A stretch of 57,898 bases of DNA. Origin: CAZYMI01 sp964648505 (GTDB lineage: Bacteria; Pseudomonadota; Alphaproteobacteria; Micavibrionales; Micavibrionaceae). Positions within the stretch are counted from its first letter, which is position 1. Each line of letters starts with the position of its first letter. The notes under the pieces were generated by a model. That model was not told the DNA's origin. It searched no databases and saw nothing but the letters and a program-made list of their open reading frames with translations. Shown here one piece after another: positions 1-7,837 of this stretch. Made by a program: the position numbers and the translations under genes. The DNA lies in contig CAZYMI010000012.1 in assembly GCA_964648505.1 (NCBI GenBank), positions 1-57,898 on the forward strand, read 5' to 3'.

Positions 1-641
1 CTCAGCGGTGCCCATACTGTATCAAACCGCCTGCCAAAAGGTGTACCGTAAAGCGATGTTTCACCCACAACCACAGCCGTGTAATAAAAAATGACTATGA
101 CGGCAATAAAGATCATTAATGTACTGTAGTATCTTAAAAGACCATGAAAAGCCGTATGAAAAGCAGTAGGGCTTAAATCACCTGAATTATAAATTCCGGG
201 AATGCCAAAAACCCGATCAAGTAATCTAAAAGCAACATCTTCGGTAGGGTTTGGGGTTAGAAAAACATTGTTGATTATACTGTAATTCACCCCGGCAAAT
301 GCTGGTGTGCTTACAAGTATTACGATCATAGACAAAAAGAAAAAACATATAATCAGCAACCCACCCAGCAAACAAAAATAAATAATAACCTGATCTATAT
401 GCGAGCGAGAAAACTTTAAATGCCTTGAAGCTTCACGAAAAACGTCAAGAATGCCAAACTTTGTAATGTTAGAGGGAACAAAATAAGGGTGTTGTGGCGG
501 TAAAATTCGTACCATCTGGAATATAAGAGCAATTTGATAAGCCACAAGCCCAAAGCCGCCAAAAAGCAATTCACGCACACGCGGCCAGATACCGGGCATG
601 ACCATATAGGTTACAACGTCACGTGATGAAGGCCGCTTCAC
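1..641 (-). CDS. dotA: DotA/TraY-family type IVB secretion membrane protein (5' part, cut by window edge)
   Basis: Reading leftwards from a GTG at 641, two codons after an in-frame TAG, an open frame of about 213 codons runs off the window. It begins VKRPSSRDVVTYMVMPGIWP. Three hydrophobic stretches are seen (near residues 20-40, 85-110 and 155-175). The last visible residues, FGRRFDTVWAPLR, follow a hydrophobic segment, as in the conserved N-terminal region of DotA/TraY proteins. In Legionella DotA is a polytopic inner-membrane protein of the Dot/Icm system; TraY is its IncI plasmid counterpart. The assignment rests on this motif, the hydrophobic pattern and the presence of the rest of the apparatus at 28-52 kb. 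The C-terminal part is not visible, so full length and integrity are unknown. The ATG at residue 13 is an alternative start. Confidence 0.75.
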   Translation of the reverse strand, partial: MKRPSSRDVVTYMVMPGIWPRVRELLFGGFGLVAYQIALIFQMVRILPPQHPYFVPSNITKFGILDVFREASRHLKFSRSHIDQVIIYFCLLGGLLIICFFFLSMIVILVSTPAFAGVNYSIINNVFLTPNPTEDVAFRLLDRVFGIPGIYNSGDLSPTAFHTAFHGLLRYYSTLMIFIAVIVIFYYTAVVVGETSLYGTPFGRRFDTVWAPL

Positions 642-866
642 TTTCTAGCACACTCCCTCAAGCCTAAGCAGCGGGGGCTGATCCCGTTTGGGGCGTTTTA
701 CCCCACTCTATTATCTAAAATTTTAATTAAATTCTTTTTAATATTGTATCACACAGACAGGTTTAGGATCTATTTTTTCACGATTTCAACGAGTTAGATC
801 ATTATTATTGACATAATATTTACAATTTATTAAGATCTGACACTTTTATTTTCACATAAATTATTA

Positions 867-2408
867 ATGGCGATGATAAACACACAAGAAAAAAGTTACC
901 TGAGAAGCTTGTTTGACCATGCGGCAAAGGCAGCCGATTCTTATGATGGGTCATCAAGTGCTGCGGATGCCTTGCTTACGCCACTGACAGAAATTGATAC
1001 TTTTGTGATGGCGCATAATGATGGGCAATCATCCCTTGATCTTGAGAAAGAATTTGCCAAAGAAGTTGGCATTGCACATCCAAAATCCGTTTGGGATATA
1101 ATTGATGATGCGCTTGCAAGCGCATATCAAAAAATGCGTGGCGCAAATAGTTTTGATGATTTATTAGCACAGCTTGAACGCGCAGGCACAGTTGTTGTTC
1201 ACACAGGAAAAGTTTTAGTTAAAACTGATGACGGGCAAATTAATACACCAACATCAGACGAGCCAAAACCCTTTGAGATTATAAACCAACCACGCCTTGC
1301 ATGGTTGATTGAAGGGTTACAAACAATTGGCGAACATACGGATCATATTATTATTCGTGTTGGCACAGTTGACCCAAATATGGTGCGACAAAAACCCTAT
1401 GTAGTCATTGAACTACCTGACCGCAATAAGCAAATTGCGGTATGTGACCAGTTTGGTGAGATTACTTTTGTTTCAGATACAATCATCGACCCTGAAAGTT
1501 TTTCAATCTATACAAAAAACCAACTAAAATCATTACCCATGATGCACACCGTGCGTATGACAGACCCACCATCGGGCTGGCTTTCCCGCATACTTGATAT
1601 CGTGCAAGAAACCCCCGCACCAGAGAAACACAAGCGCTTAAACCTTGAAGCATTTGAACGCACGCGCAGGCCAAAACCGCTGCCACTATCAGAAGAAATT
1701 ATTCTGGAGGCTTTAATTGATTGGCATGCCCTAAAGGGAATTTATCCAACAAAAAGAACGTCTGATCAAATTACAAATGGCCCTCTCACGGGGAGTAAAT
1801 GGAGTACAATTCACTCCGCGCTTAAAGATGGATTACGAGGATTACCAAGCTGCTCATCTTTGGCGGGCTTACTTCACCGACATGGGCTTAAAGAAAATAG
1901 ATTAAGTGCAGATCGGCAAGTAACTGAAGACGATATTTTAAATGCGGCAAATGAATGGTTTTTAAAAAATGGTACTTATCCAAATGTAAATACACCTGGC
2001 CAAATTATAGATGGGCCGCTTAAGAGAAGCACTTGGAGCTCCATTAACGCAGCACTCAAAAATGGTTCGCGGGGGCTGCCAGGAGGTTCGTCTTTACCAG
2101 ACTTACTTCATCGCTACGACTTAAAAGAAAATATTCGAAATTACAGTTGTGACCTAGCCGAATCTGATATTTTACAAGCGATTAAAGAATGGTTTCTTCA
2201 ACACGGCACTTATCCAACACAGCATAAACCTGATCGAATTACAAATGGTCCTCTCAGAGGCAATAAATGGGGCACAATTAACGCAGCACTTTATTTAGGA
2301 CTTCGGGGACTACCGGGCGGTTCATCGCTCGCACAACTTCAGAAAAAAATAATTGCAGAAAACGCCAAGCAGCCTGCTGCTAAACCGCTCGCGCCGCATC
2401 TAAAATAA
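867..2408 (+). CDS. Hypothetical protein with three tandem ~78-residue C-terminal repeats
   Basis: I do not recognise a characterised family. The 513-residue product has an acidic, soluble N-terminal half (residues 1-270) without signal peptide or membrane segment. Three tandem repeats follow, starting near residues 276, 354 and 432. Each repeat has the plan (E/D)xxIxxAxxxW, G-x-YPT, (I/T)xGPLxGxxW, I(N/H)xALxxGxRGLPxxSSLxxL. The W, GPL, ALxxGxRGLP and SSL positions are nearly invariant, suggesting a small helical fold kept by selection. Proteins with similar 'YPT...GP..W..I..AL..G.RGLPGGSSL' units occur in other proteobacteria, from memory and without assigned function; DNA or nucleoprotein binding is a guess. 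It is divergent from dotA across about 220 bases. No Shine-Dalgarno is visible before the ATG at 867; the ATG at 873 is an alternative. Confidence 0.75.
   Translation: MAMINTQEKSYLRSLFDHAAKAADSYDGSSSAADALLTPLTEIDTFVMAHNDGQSSLDLEKEFAKEVGIAHPKSVWDIIDDALASAYQKMRGANSFDDLLAQLERAGTVVVHTGKVLVKTDDGQINTPTSDEPKPFEIINQPRLAWLIEGLQTIGEHTDHIIIRVGTVDPNMVRQKPYVVIELPDRNKQIAVCDQFGEITFVSDTIIDPESFSIYTKNQLKSLPMMHTVRMTDPPSGWLSRILDIVQETPAPEKHKRLNLEAFERTRRPKPLPLSEEIILEALIDWHALKGIYPTKRTSDQITNGPLTGSKWSTIHSALKDGLRGLPSCSSLAGLLHRHGLKENRLSADRQVTEDDILNAANEWFLKNGTYPNVNTPGQIIDGPLKRSTWSSINAALKNGSRGLPGGSSLPDLLHRYDLKENIRNYSCDLAESDILQAIKEWFLQHGTYPTQHKPDRITNGPLRGNKWGTINAALYLGLRGLPGGSSLAQLQKKIIAENAKQPAAKPLAPHLK
1692..2351 (+). repeat. 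Three in-frame coding repeats of ~234 bases
   Basis: Units begin near 1692, 1926 and 2160. They share protein-level identity at W, YPT, GPL, ALxxGxRGLP and SSL positions and visible nucleotide similarity (for instance the stretches around 1860, 2094 and 2322). The spacing is exactly 78 codons between the first and second and between the second and third unit, pointing to tandem duplication within the gene. The last unit is truncated at its C-terminal end. Confidence 0.8.
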
Positions 2409-2411
2409 GAA

Positions 2412-2445
2412 TGGGGACACGAAGGCTTCGCTTTTCATGTCCCCA
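2412..2445. terminator. Hairpin between convergent genes
   Basis: TGGGGACA at 2412-2419 pairs with TGTCCCCA at 2438-2445, with partial extension inwards. It lies in the 44-base gap between the stops of the convergent genes at 2408 and 2453, where a bidirectional terminator would be expected. There is no strong T-tract on either side, so it may instead be a dispersed palindromic element. Confidence 0.45.
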
Positions 2446-2452
2446 CTTATAA

Positions 2453-4138
2453 TTACGCAGCTTTTGTGAGGGGCTTATACCGAATGCGTGAAGGTGTATC
2501 GGCTGCAACACCCATGCGGCGTTTACGATCGGCCTCATAATCTTGGTAATTACCTTCAAACCATTCCACGCGGCTATCGCCTTCGAACGCGAGGATATGC
2601 GTTGCCACACGGTCGAGGAAAGCGCGGTCGTGGGAAATCACCACGGCGCAGCCTGCAAATTTCTCAAGCGCTTCTTCCAAAGCTGATAATGTTTCAGTAT
2701 CCAAATCATTGGTCGGCTCATCGAGCAGCAATAAATTTGCGCCTGATTTGAGCATTTTTGCCAGATGCACGCGGTTACGCTCTCCACCTGATAATTGGCC
2801 CACTTTTTTCTGCTGGTCTGGACCACGGAAGTTAAAAGCAGACACATAAGCACGTGACTGCATTTCAATTTTGCCGAGTTTTAAAATATCAAGCCCGTCC
2901 GAGATTTCTTGCCACACCGTTGCGTCTGCTGCCAATGCGTCGCGCGATTGATCAACATAGCCAAGCTTCACCGTATCGCCGACTTCAAAGGTGCCGGAAT
3001 CGGGTTTTTCAACCCCTGTAATCATGCGGAATAATGTTGTTTTACCGGCACCATTCGGGCCGATAACGCCCACAATACCGCCCGGCGGTAATTTAAATGA
3101 TAAATCATCGATCAATAATTTATCGCCGAAAGCTTTGCGAATATTATTTGCTTCTACAACATGCTGGCCCAAACGCGGCGGCACTGGAATAACAATTTGC
3201 GCGGTGCGTGATGTTTCATTTTCACCATCAAGCAACATCTGTTCATACGCTGCAATACGCGCTTTTGATTTTTTACGGCGTGCTTCTGGGGTTGAATTCA
3301 TCCAATCCAATTCGCGCTCAAGTGTTTTGGAACGCTCTTCTTCTTGCTTCTGTTCAAGTTCCATACGTTTGCGCTTCGCTGTCAAATACGCTGTATAATT
3401 GCCTTCATAAGGAATACCGCGACCGCGATCGAGTTCTAAAATCCAGCCCGTCACATTATCAAGGAAATAACGATCGTGCGTCACCATCACAACGGTGCCT
3501 TTATAATCAAGCAAATGCCTTTGCAGCCATGCAACGCTTTCAGCGTCCAAATGGTTGGTTGGCTCGTCCAGCAACAACATATCTGGTTTTTCAAGCAGCA
3601 AGCGGCATAAAGCGACACGGCGTTTTTCACCGCCAGATAAAGTCGAGACATCCGAATCCCCAGGCGGGCACCTTAATGCATCCATCGCGATATCGATCAT
3701 GCGGTCGAGATCCCACGCATCTTTGGCTTCAATCAGCTCTTGCAAGGCTGCTTGCTCGTCCATCATTTTAGTCATCTCAGCGTCATCGGTGACTTCGGCA
3801 AATTTCATCGAAATTTCATTGTATTTATCCAGCAGTGCCTTTGTCTCCTTCACCGCTTCCATTACATTTTCCCGAACGCTTTTAGTTGGGTCCAATTGTG
3901 GTTCTTGAGCTAAATAGCCAACTTTTGCGCCTTCTGCGGCCCAAGCCTCGCCTGAAAATTCACGCTCAACTCCCCCCATTACTTTTAAAAGCGTTGATTT
4001 TCCGGACCCGTTCGGGCCCAAAACCCCAATTTTTACCCCCGGTAAAAAAGAAAGGGTAATACCGTTCAAAACGGTTTTCCCCCCCGGATAAGACTTTGTA
4101 AGACCCTGCATGACATAGACATACTGATAGGAAGCCAC
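2453..4138 (-). CDS. ettA: ABC-F ATPase EttA, energy-dependent translational throttle
   Basis: The product has two ABC ATPase domains in tandem and no membrane segments. The first has Walker A GPNGSGKST, signature LSGGEKRRVA and Walker B LLLDEPTNHLD. The second has GPNGAGKTT, LSGGERNRVHL and LLLLDEPTNDLD. EttA binds the ribosomal E site and gates entry into elongation according to ATP/ADP ratio. The open frame extends upstream to 4402, but the best start is the GTG at 4138, giving a 561-residue protein beginning (M)ASYQYVYVM, as in alphaproteobacterial EttA. AGGAAAAGG lies just upstream as ribosome binding site. The upstream 88 codons are low-complexity and overlap the divergent TerD-family gene, so they are unlikely to be translated. 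Confidence 0.93.
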   Translation of the reverse strand: MASYQYVYVMQGLTKSYPGGKTVLNGITLSFLPGVKIGVLGPNGSGKSTLLKVMGGVEREFSGEAWAAEGAKVGYLAQEPQLDPTKSVRENVMEAVKETKALLDKYNEISMKFAEVTDDAEMTKMMDEQAALQELIEAKDAWDLDRMIDIAMDALRCPPGDSDVSTLSGGEKRRVALCRLLLEKPDMLLLDEPTNHLDAESVAWLQRHLLDYKGTVVMVTHDRYFLDNVTGWILELDRGRGIPYEGNYTAYLTAKRKRMELEQKQEEERSKTLERELDWMNSTPEARRKKSKARIAAYEQMLLDGENETSRTAQIVIPVPPRLGQHVVEANNIRKAFGDKLLIDDLSFKLPPGGIVGVIGPNGAGKTTLFRMITGVEKPDSGTFEVGDTVKLGYVDQSRDALAADATVWQEISDGLDILKLGKIEMQSRAYVSAFNFRGPDQQKKVGQLSGGERNRVHLAKMLKSGANLLLLDEPTNDLDTETLSALEEALEKFAGCAVVISHDRAFLDRVATHILAFEGDSRVEWFEGNYQDYEADRKRRMGVAADTPSRIRYKPLTKAA

Positions 4139-4218
4139 GAAACACCTTTTCCTGCTTTTGCAATTGAATGAGTTTCTATAGCATAGGGTTGAACCTTTTG
4201 TCAGGGGTATATAAGGGC

Positions 4219-4986
4219 ATGAATAACGAAAATAGTGGATCACAAAAATCAATATTTGAGGCATCCGAAGATAAATTAACTTTTTCTGATCATAGAACTT
4301 CTGGAGGGCGCAGAAATATTGGCGCCGCTGGTTATAAAGATCCGGGTGCGGTCGATGCTTCAAAAAGCGATTTTCTTGTGAATTTTGGTGAAAGCCTGTC
4401 AATAAGCCCAGCCGAACATGGCTTTGAAACCATCAAAGTTGGTTGCGCATGGGATATGAGCAGTGCGCCAGATACCTCTTTTTTTGGCAAGCTTTTTAAG
4501 CGAAATAAAAATATTCATATCGATCTTGATCTGGGTTGCTTATATGAACTTAAAGATGGGACGCGCGGTGCCTTACAGGCTTTTGGCAAACTACACGGAA
4601 ACCTAGAACAGCCGCCTTACATAGCCCTATCACGCGATGAACGCGAGGGAGACGAAGCAGGTGATGATGAATTCATGCGTATCTCAGGGAAAAACTGGAA
4701 TCAAATATCCCGAATTTTTATTTACGCCTATATTTATAAAGGCGCGCCAAACTGGGAAGTAATAAAGCCGCAAATTCACGTAACGGTCCCTCATCACAAG
4801 CCTTTGGTTGTTGTGCCTTCAGTGCATAGAACTGATTTAAGCTTATGTGTTATTGCAGGCATTGAAAACAGGCGCGATGGAATTGTACTGACAAATAATA
4901 CTGAATATTATCCGGGTCACGCTGAAATGGACCGCGCCCTTGGCTTCGGCCTTGAATGGGAAGATGGTGAAAAGGATAAACAATGA
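4219..4986 (+). CDS. TerD-family (tellurium/stress resistance) protein, longer paralogue
   Basis: The 255-residue product carries the TerD/TerA-type core: IDLDLGCLYEL, then DGTRGALQAFGKLHG, a D/E-rich segment GDEAGDDEFMRISG, and a final IFIYAYIYKG strand followed by a C-terminal beta-rich extension. TerD proteins bind calcium through such acidic loops. They sit at the cytoplasmic membrane face in Ter stress systems linked to tellurite, phage and colicin resistance. I chose the ATG at 4219, preceded by AAGGG, over the ATG at 4168, which has no ribosome binding site. It overlaps the next TerD-family gene by four bases (ATGA), so the two are probably translationally coupled. No terB/terC partners are visible nearby. 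Confidence 0.85.
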   Translation: MNNENSGSQKSIFEASEDKLTFSDHRTSGGRRNIGAAGYKDPGAVDASKSDFLVNFGESLSISPAEHGFETIKVGCAWDMSSAPDTSFFGKLFKRNKNIHIDLDLGCLYELKDGTRGALQAFGKLHGNLEQPPYIALSRDEREGDEAGDDEFMRISGKNWNQISRIFIYAYIYKGAPNWEVIKPQIHVTVPHHKPLVVVPSVHRTDLSLCVIAGIENRRDGIVLTNNTEYYPGHAEMDRALGFGLEWEDGEKDKQ

Positions 4987-5564
4987 CAGAGGAAAACAAA
5001 TTTACAGATGTTAATCTGACCCGCCTTGACCCAACTTTGCGCAAACTAACAATTGGCGTTGGCTGGGATGTCAAAAAACTTGAAGATGAAGAAATTGATC
5101 TGGATTGCTCAGTTTTTTTATTAGACCGAACAGATAAAACACGAATAGATGAAGACTTTATCTTTTATAATAACATGACGGGCGCAGCAGGCGCTATTCA
5201 GCATACAGGTGATAATCGCACGGGCGTTGGCGATGGTGATGACGAAACAATTTTTCTTGATTTACAAGCTATTCCTTTTGATGTTCTAAGACTCTCTTTT
5301 TGCATCTCGATTTATGATCCGGAATATAAAGGACATGATTTTTCAAGCGTAAAAAACATGTTCTTTCGCATTATTAATCAAGAAACTGGTGAGCAGATGC
5401 ATCGTCATCAACTTGATCAAGAGCTGATTGATTCAAAAGCGACGGGCGTTGTTGTTGGTGATTTAAACCGCACAGGGCCAAACTGGATTTTCACGCCGCG
5501 TGCTGATCTGATTGAAGGCGGCCTTGGCGTTATCGCGACCCAATACGGGATCATTGTTGCTTGA
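4983..5564 (+). CDS. TerD-family protein
   Basis: This 193-residue protein has the canonical TerD layout: LTIGVGWDV near residue 22, IDLDCSVFLLD, FIFYNN, then the acidic calcium-binding loop HTGDNRTGVGDGDDE and IFLDL. It ends with FCISIYD and FRIINQETGEQ segments. It matches TerD/TerE/TerZ proteins in length (about 190 residues). Its start overlaps the stop of the preceding paralogue, forming a two-gene operon with it. The role is inferred from the family: a calcium-dependent stress protein. The full Ter operon is absent, so a specific resistance phenotype cannot be claimed. Confidence 0.92.
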   Translation: MTEENKFTDVNLTRLDPTLRKLTIGVGWDVKKLEDEEIDLDCSVFLLDRTDKTRIDEDFIFYNNMTGAAGAIQHTGDNRTGVGDGDDETIFLDLQAIPFDVLRLSFCISIYDPEYKGHDFSSVKNMFFRIINQETGEQMHRHQLDQELIDSKATGVVVGDLNRTGPNWIFTPRADLIEGGLGVIATQYGIIVA

Positions 5565-5797
5565 TAAGACTATTTATTCTCTACACAGCAATCATAAGTT
5601 TTATACTTGGCTTATACGCCTGTCTTGTTGAACCATTCCAGCTTACTATTCGTGAATGGGAAGTTAGTTCCAAAAAATGGATCCACAAAGATTCGTCCAA
5701 TCTTGTCGTATCAAGTGGCCTCGGCATGACAGGTTTACCTTTGCGTTTTTTAACGCCACCTGAGATCACAATTGTAAATATTTCTGCAGAACGATAA
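5561..5797 (+). pseudogene. Metallophosphoesterase remnant: N- and C-terminal ends fused by internal deletion
   Basis: The 78-residue frame starts with TTG overlapping the TGA of the terD gene. Residues 1-40 (hydrophobic helix, then LYACLVEPFQLTIREWEV) resemble the N-terminus of membrane-anchored YkuE/YaeI-type metallophosphoesterases. Residues 48-76 (VSSGLGMTGLPLRFLTPPEI) resemble their extreme C-terminus. The whole catalytic core with its Asp/His/Asn metal ligands, about 180-200 residues in the family, is missing, while the frame stays open across the junction near residues 40-48. This is best explained by an in-frame internal deletion. It could still be expressed as a small membrane-anchored peptide, but it cannot be a phosphoesterase. 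Confidence 0.7.
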
Positions 5798-5806
5798 TCA
5801 AACAAC

Positions 5807-6385
5807 TTAATTCTGAGTGGCTGTAATTTTTATACTAACTGCTACAGAATTTCCAACCGTATTCGTATCGCCCCAAGCACCTTGGCCAACCCCATAATCA
5901 AGACGATTTAAAAGAATATCACCTGTCATCACAGCTATTACTTTACCCGAAGAGGCCGTTGCGGTTGTGAGTTTAAAAGGCAATGTGATTGGCAGAGTTT
6001 TATCCCGAATGGTTAAGTTTCCTTTTGCAACAAAACTTCCGTCAGTATTTTTTTCAAATGACGTTGTAACAAACTGTGCCCAAGGAAACTGCACGGTATC
6101 AAACCAGTCGGGTAGCTTAAGACTATCATCACGATCAGCAAAACCAGTATCAACACTATTAAGATCAATCGAAATCACAGCCGAGCTTGTATTAAGCATA
6201 TGAGAATCAAAATTTATAGTTCCTTCAAATTTTGTAAATTTGCCTTTAAAGGATGCGCCTTGCTGAACCGCCTCAAAAACAATGCCGCTATTTTTATAAT
6301 CAATAACCCATCTTGGGGCGACCTGTGCATAAGCGTTACCTATTAGAAAAAGCTGAAAAATAAAAATAAGAAGAAACTTTTTCAT
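5807..6385 (-). CDS. YceI-family periplasmic lipid-binding protein (second copy)
   Basis: The 192-residue product has a signal peptide (MKKFLLIFIFQLFLIGNAYA then Q) and the YceI pattern: WVIDYKNSGIVFEAVQQG, FTKFEGTINFD, SAVISIDLNSVDTG, RDDSLKLPDWFDT, PWAQF, GNLTIRDKT, and a C-terminal LNRLDYGVGQG motif. YceI proteins form a lipocalin-like beta barrel that binds polyisoprenoid-type ligands in the periplasm. It is the third gene of a YceI / cytochrome b561 / YceI operon, one base after the cytochrome gene's stop. The pairing is common in proteobacteria and suggests a quinone-related or isoprenoid redox role. Confidence 0.93.
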   Translation of the reverse strand: MKKFLLIFIFQLFLIGNAYAQVAPRWVIDYKNSGIVFEAVQQGASFKGKFTKFEGTINFDSHMLNTSSAVISIDLNSVDTGFADRDDSLKLPDWFDTVQFPWAQFVTTSFEKNTDGSFVAKGNLTIRDKTLPITLPFKLTTATASSGKVIAVMTGDILLNRLDYGVGQGAWGDTNTVGNSVAVSIKITATQN

Positions 6386-6943
6386 TTACTTTTTAAACCA
6401 ACTATATGGCATCATTCTTATTAAAGTATGATCACGATCCTTAAAATGATGCTTCATGGCGCCTGCCACATGCAAACCTATAGATATTGCAATAATTGCA
6501 CCTAAAACTTCATGTATTTCCTTATAAAAATCAACCTGTTTAGGATCAGGTGGTACAAGAAATGGCAAAGTAAAAAAGCCAAACCAACTTACCGGAAAAT
6601 TTGCTGCAGACGACATAGCCCAGCCAGAAAGCGGCATAAGAATCATCGCGCCGTAAAAGAAAAAGTGAATTATTTGAGCCAATCGCATTTCCCAAATACG
6701 ATGCGTAGGCACTAAAACAGGCGGGGGGCTGTAAATTCTCCAGATCAAGCGAAGAGCTGCCAAAAATAAAACACTAATACCAATAGCCTTGTGCACACCA
6801 TAAACGCTAAATTTGAAAGGTGTGGGATCCAGATCCGTCATGACCCACCCAACACCAATAAGGCTGATCATCAATAAAGCGATAAGCCAGTGAAAAAACT
6901 TTGAAACCCAGCCATAATTTTCTGATGTATTTTTAAATATCAC
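6386..6943 (-). CDS. Cytochrome b561 family, membrane di-haem protein
   Basis: The 185-residue integral membrane protein has four predicted transmembrane helices and conserved histidines (FFHWLIAL near residue 18, YGVHKAIGISVL near 50, IIHFFFYGAMIL near 90, EIHEVLGAIIAISIGLHVAGAMKHHF near 143-167, quoted as motifs of the family). These match the haem-ligating histidines of prokaryotic cytochrome b561 (CybB), which moves electrons between quinol and periplasmic partners. The start is GTG at 6943, overlapping the stop of the upstream YceI gene (GTGA), with AAAAGG as ribosome binding site. Translational coupling with both YceI genes is therefore likely. Confidence 0.93.
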   Translation of the reverse strand: MIFKNTSENYGWVSKFFHWLIALLMISLIGVGWVMTDLDPTPFKFSVYGVHKAIGISVLFLAALRLIWRIYSPPPVLVPTHRIWEMRLAQIIHFFFYGAMILMPLSGWAMSSAANFPVSWFGFFTLPFLVPPDPKQVDFYKEIHEVLGAIIAISIGLHVAGAMKHHFKDRDHTLIRMMPYSWFKK

Positions 6944-7548
6944 GGATTGACCTTTTCCTGATCCTTACGTTCTAAGGCTGCTTGTATCAAAAGCTCAATA
7001 TGATCCCCGACATCAGGTAATGCGTATGCCATGCCCCAATCTGATCTTTTTAAAACGCCATGAGCGGTGAACCCCAAAGTGTGCTTGCCATTATATTTAT
7101 TAAATCCCTCTTTATTTAAAGTCACGTCAAGCATTACAGGTTTTGTCACGCCCAGCAAAGTCAAATTTCCTTCAAGGGTTGCAGATCGATCGTCTTTTCT
7201 GATTATTTTTGTGCTTTTAAAAGTAGCTTCCGGAAAAACATTGGCTTTAAAAAAATTATCGCCTATGACGTGATCGTTCCAAGTCTTATCGTTCAAATCG
7301 AGAGAGCCTGTTTTAATAGTCAAATCAAGTGAGGATTTACTCAGATCTTTTCTATCAAGAATGAGCTGACCATCAAAATCTATAAACTTGCCATAAGCTT
7401 TGGTGAAACCCAAATGGTCGCTTACAAAAACAATCTGTGTATGAATGCGATCAAAGCCATAGGTTTCAATTTTTTGCTGCTGCGCTTTTACTGAAAATGG
7501 AAATAAAAATAATGCGCTTAAAATGATGCTTTTAATTAAGTGTTTCAT
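6940..7548 (-). CDS. YceI-family periplasmic lipid-binding protein (first copy)
   Basis: The 202-residue product has a signal peptide (MKHLIKSIILSALFLFPFSVKAQQ) and the YceI core: YGFDRIHTQIVFVSDHLGFT, KFIDFDGQLILD, DLTIKTGSLDLND, WNDHVIGDNFFKANVFPEATF, GNLTLLGVTKPV and the terminal GFTAHGVLKRSDWG. AGGAG precedes the ATG. It opens the operon with cytochrome b561 and a second YceI copy. The two YceI proteins are only moderately similar to each other, so this is an old duplication or independent recruitment rather than a recent tandem copy. Confidence 0.94.
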   Translation of the reverse strand: MKHLIKSIILSALFLFPFSVKAQQQKIETYGFDRIHTQIVFVSDHLGFTKAYGKFIDFDGQLILDRKDLSKSSLDLTIKTGSLDLNDKTWNDHVIGDNFFKANVFPEATFKSTKIIRKDDRSATLEGNLTLLGVTKPVMLDVTLNKEGFNKYNGKHTLGFTAHGVLKRSDWGMAYALPDVGDHIELLIQAALERKDQEKVNP

Positions 7549-7572
7549 ACGTTCTCCTCATAGAATGGTTGA

Positions 7573-7782
7573 TTAAGAATTAAGGATAAGGAATTGATAA
7601 GCACGAACAGCGCAATAGCATGTAAAAATTGAAATTACCCAGTTTAATAAGCCATATTTGAGTCTAATTGATTTACTAGACAGTATATCCTTATTACTTT
7701 TCCCTTTCAGCGCCTGAAATAATAGCGCCTGCCCTAAAGCAAACCCGGCAAGAAAACCAACAATTCCAATAAGATAGACCAT
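7573..7782 (-). CDS. Small hypothetical membrane protein
   Basis: A 69-residue product with two predicted transmembrane helices (residues 1-22 and about 44-68) joined by a basic segment containing KGKSNKD and SKSIRLKYG. I do not recognise the family. I used the ATG at 7782; the frame continues to a TTG at 7809, whose spacing from AAGG is too short. It lies 24 bases before the first YceI gene on the same strand, so it may be the first gene of that operon. It faces uppP divergently. Confidence 0.5.
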   Translation of the reverse strand: MVYLIGIVGFLAGFALGQALLFQALKGKSNKDILSSKSIRLKYGLLNWVISIFTCYCAVRAYQFLILNS

Positions 7783-7837
7783 CACTTTATTATCCGCTAT
7801 TGTATACAAACCTTATCATGTTTTCAGGTTTTTCCAA

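Noticed and set aside
686..702. GGGG/CCCC hairpin upstream of dotA as a terminator
   Set aside because: The stem is only five base pairs, with no T-tract, and it lies upstream of both divergent genes.
4139..4402. The 88-codon N-terminal extension of the EttA frame
   Set aside because: It overlaps the divergent TerD-family gene, is not protein-like, and EttA homologues begin at the GTG 4138 with a good ribosome binding site.
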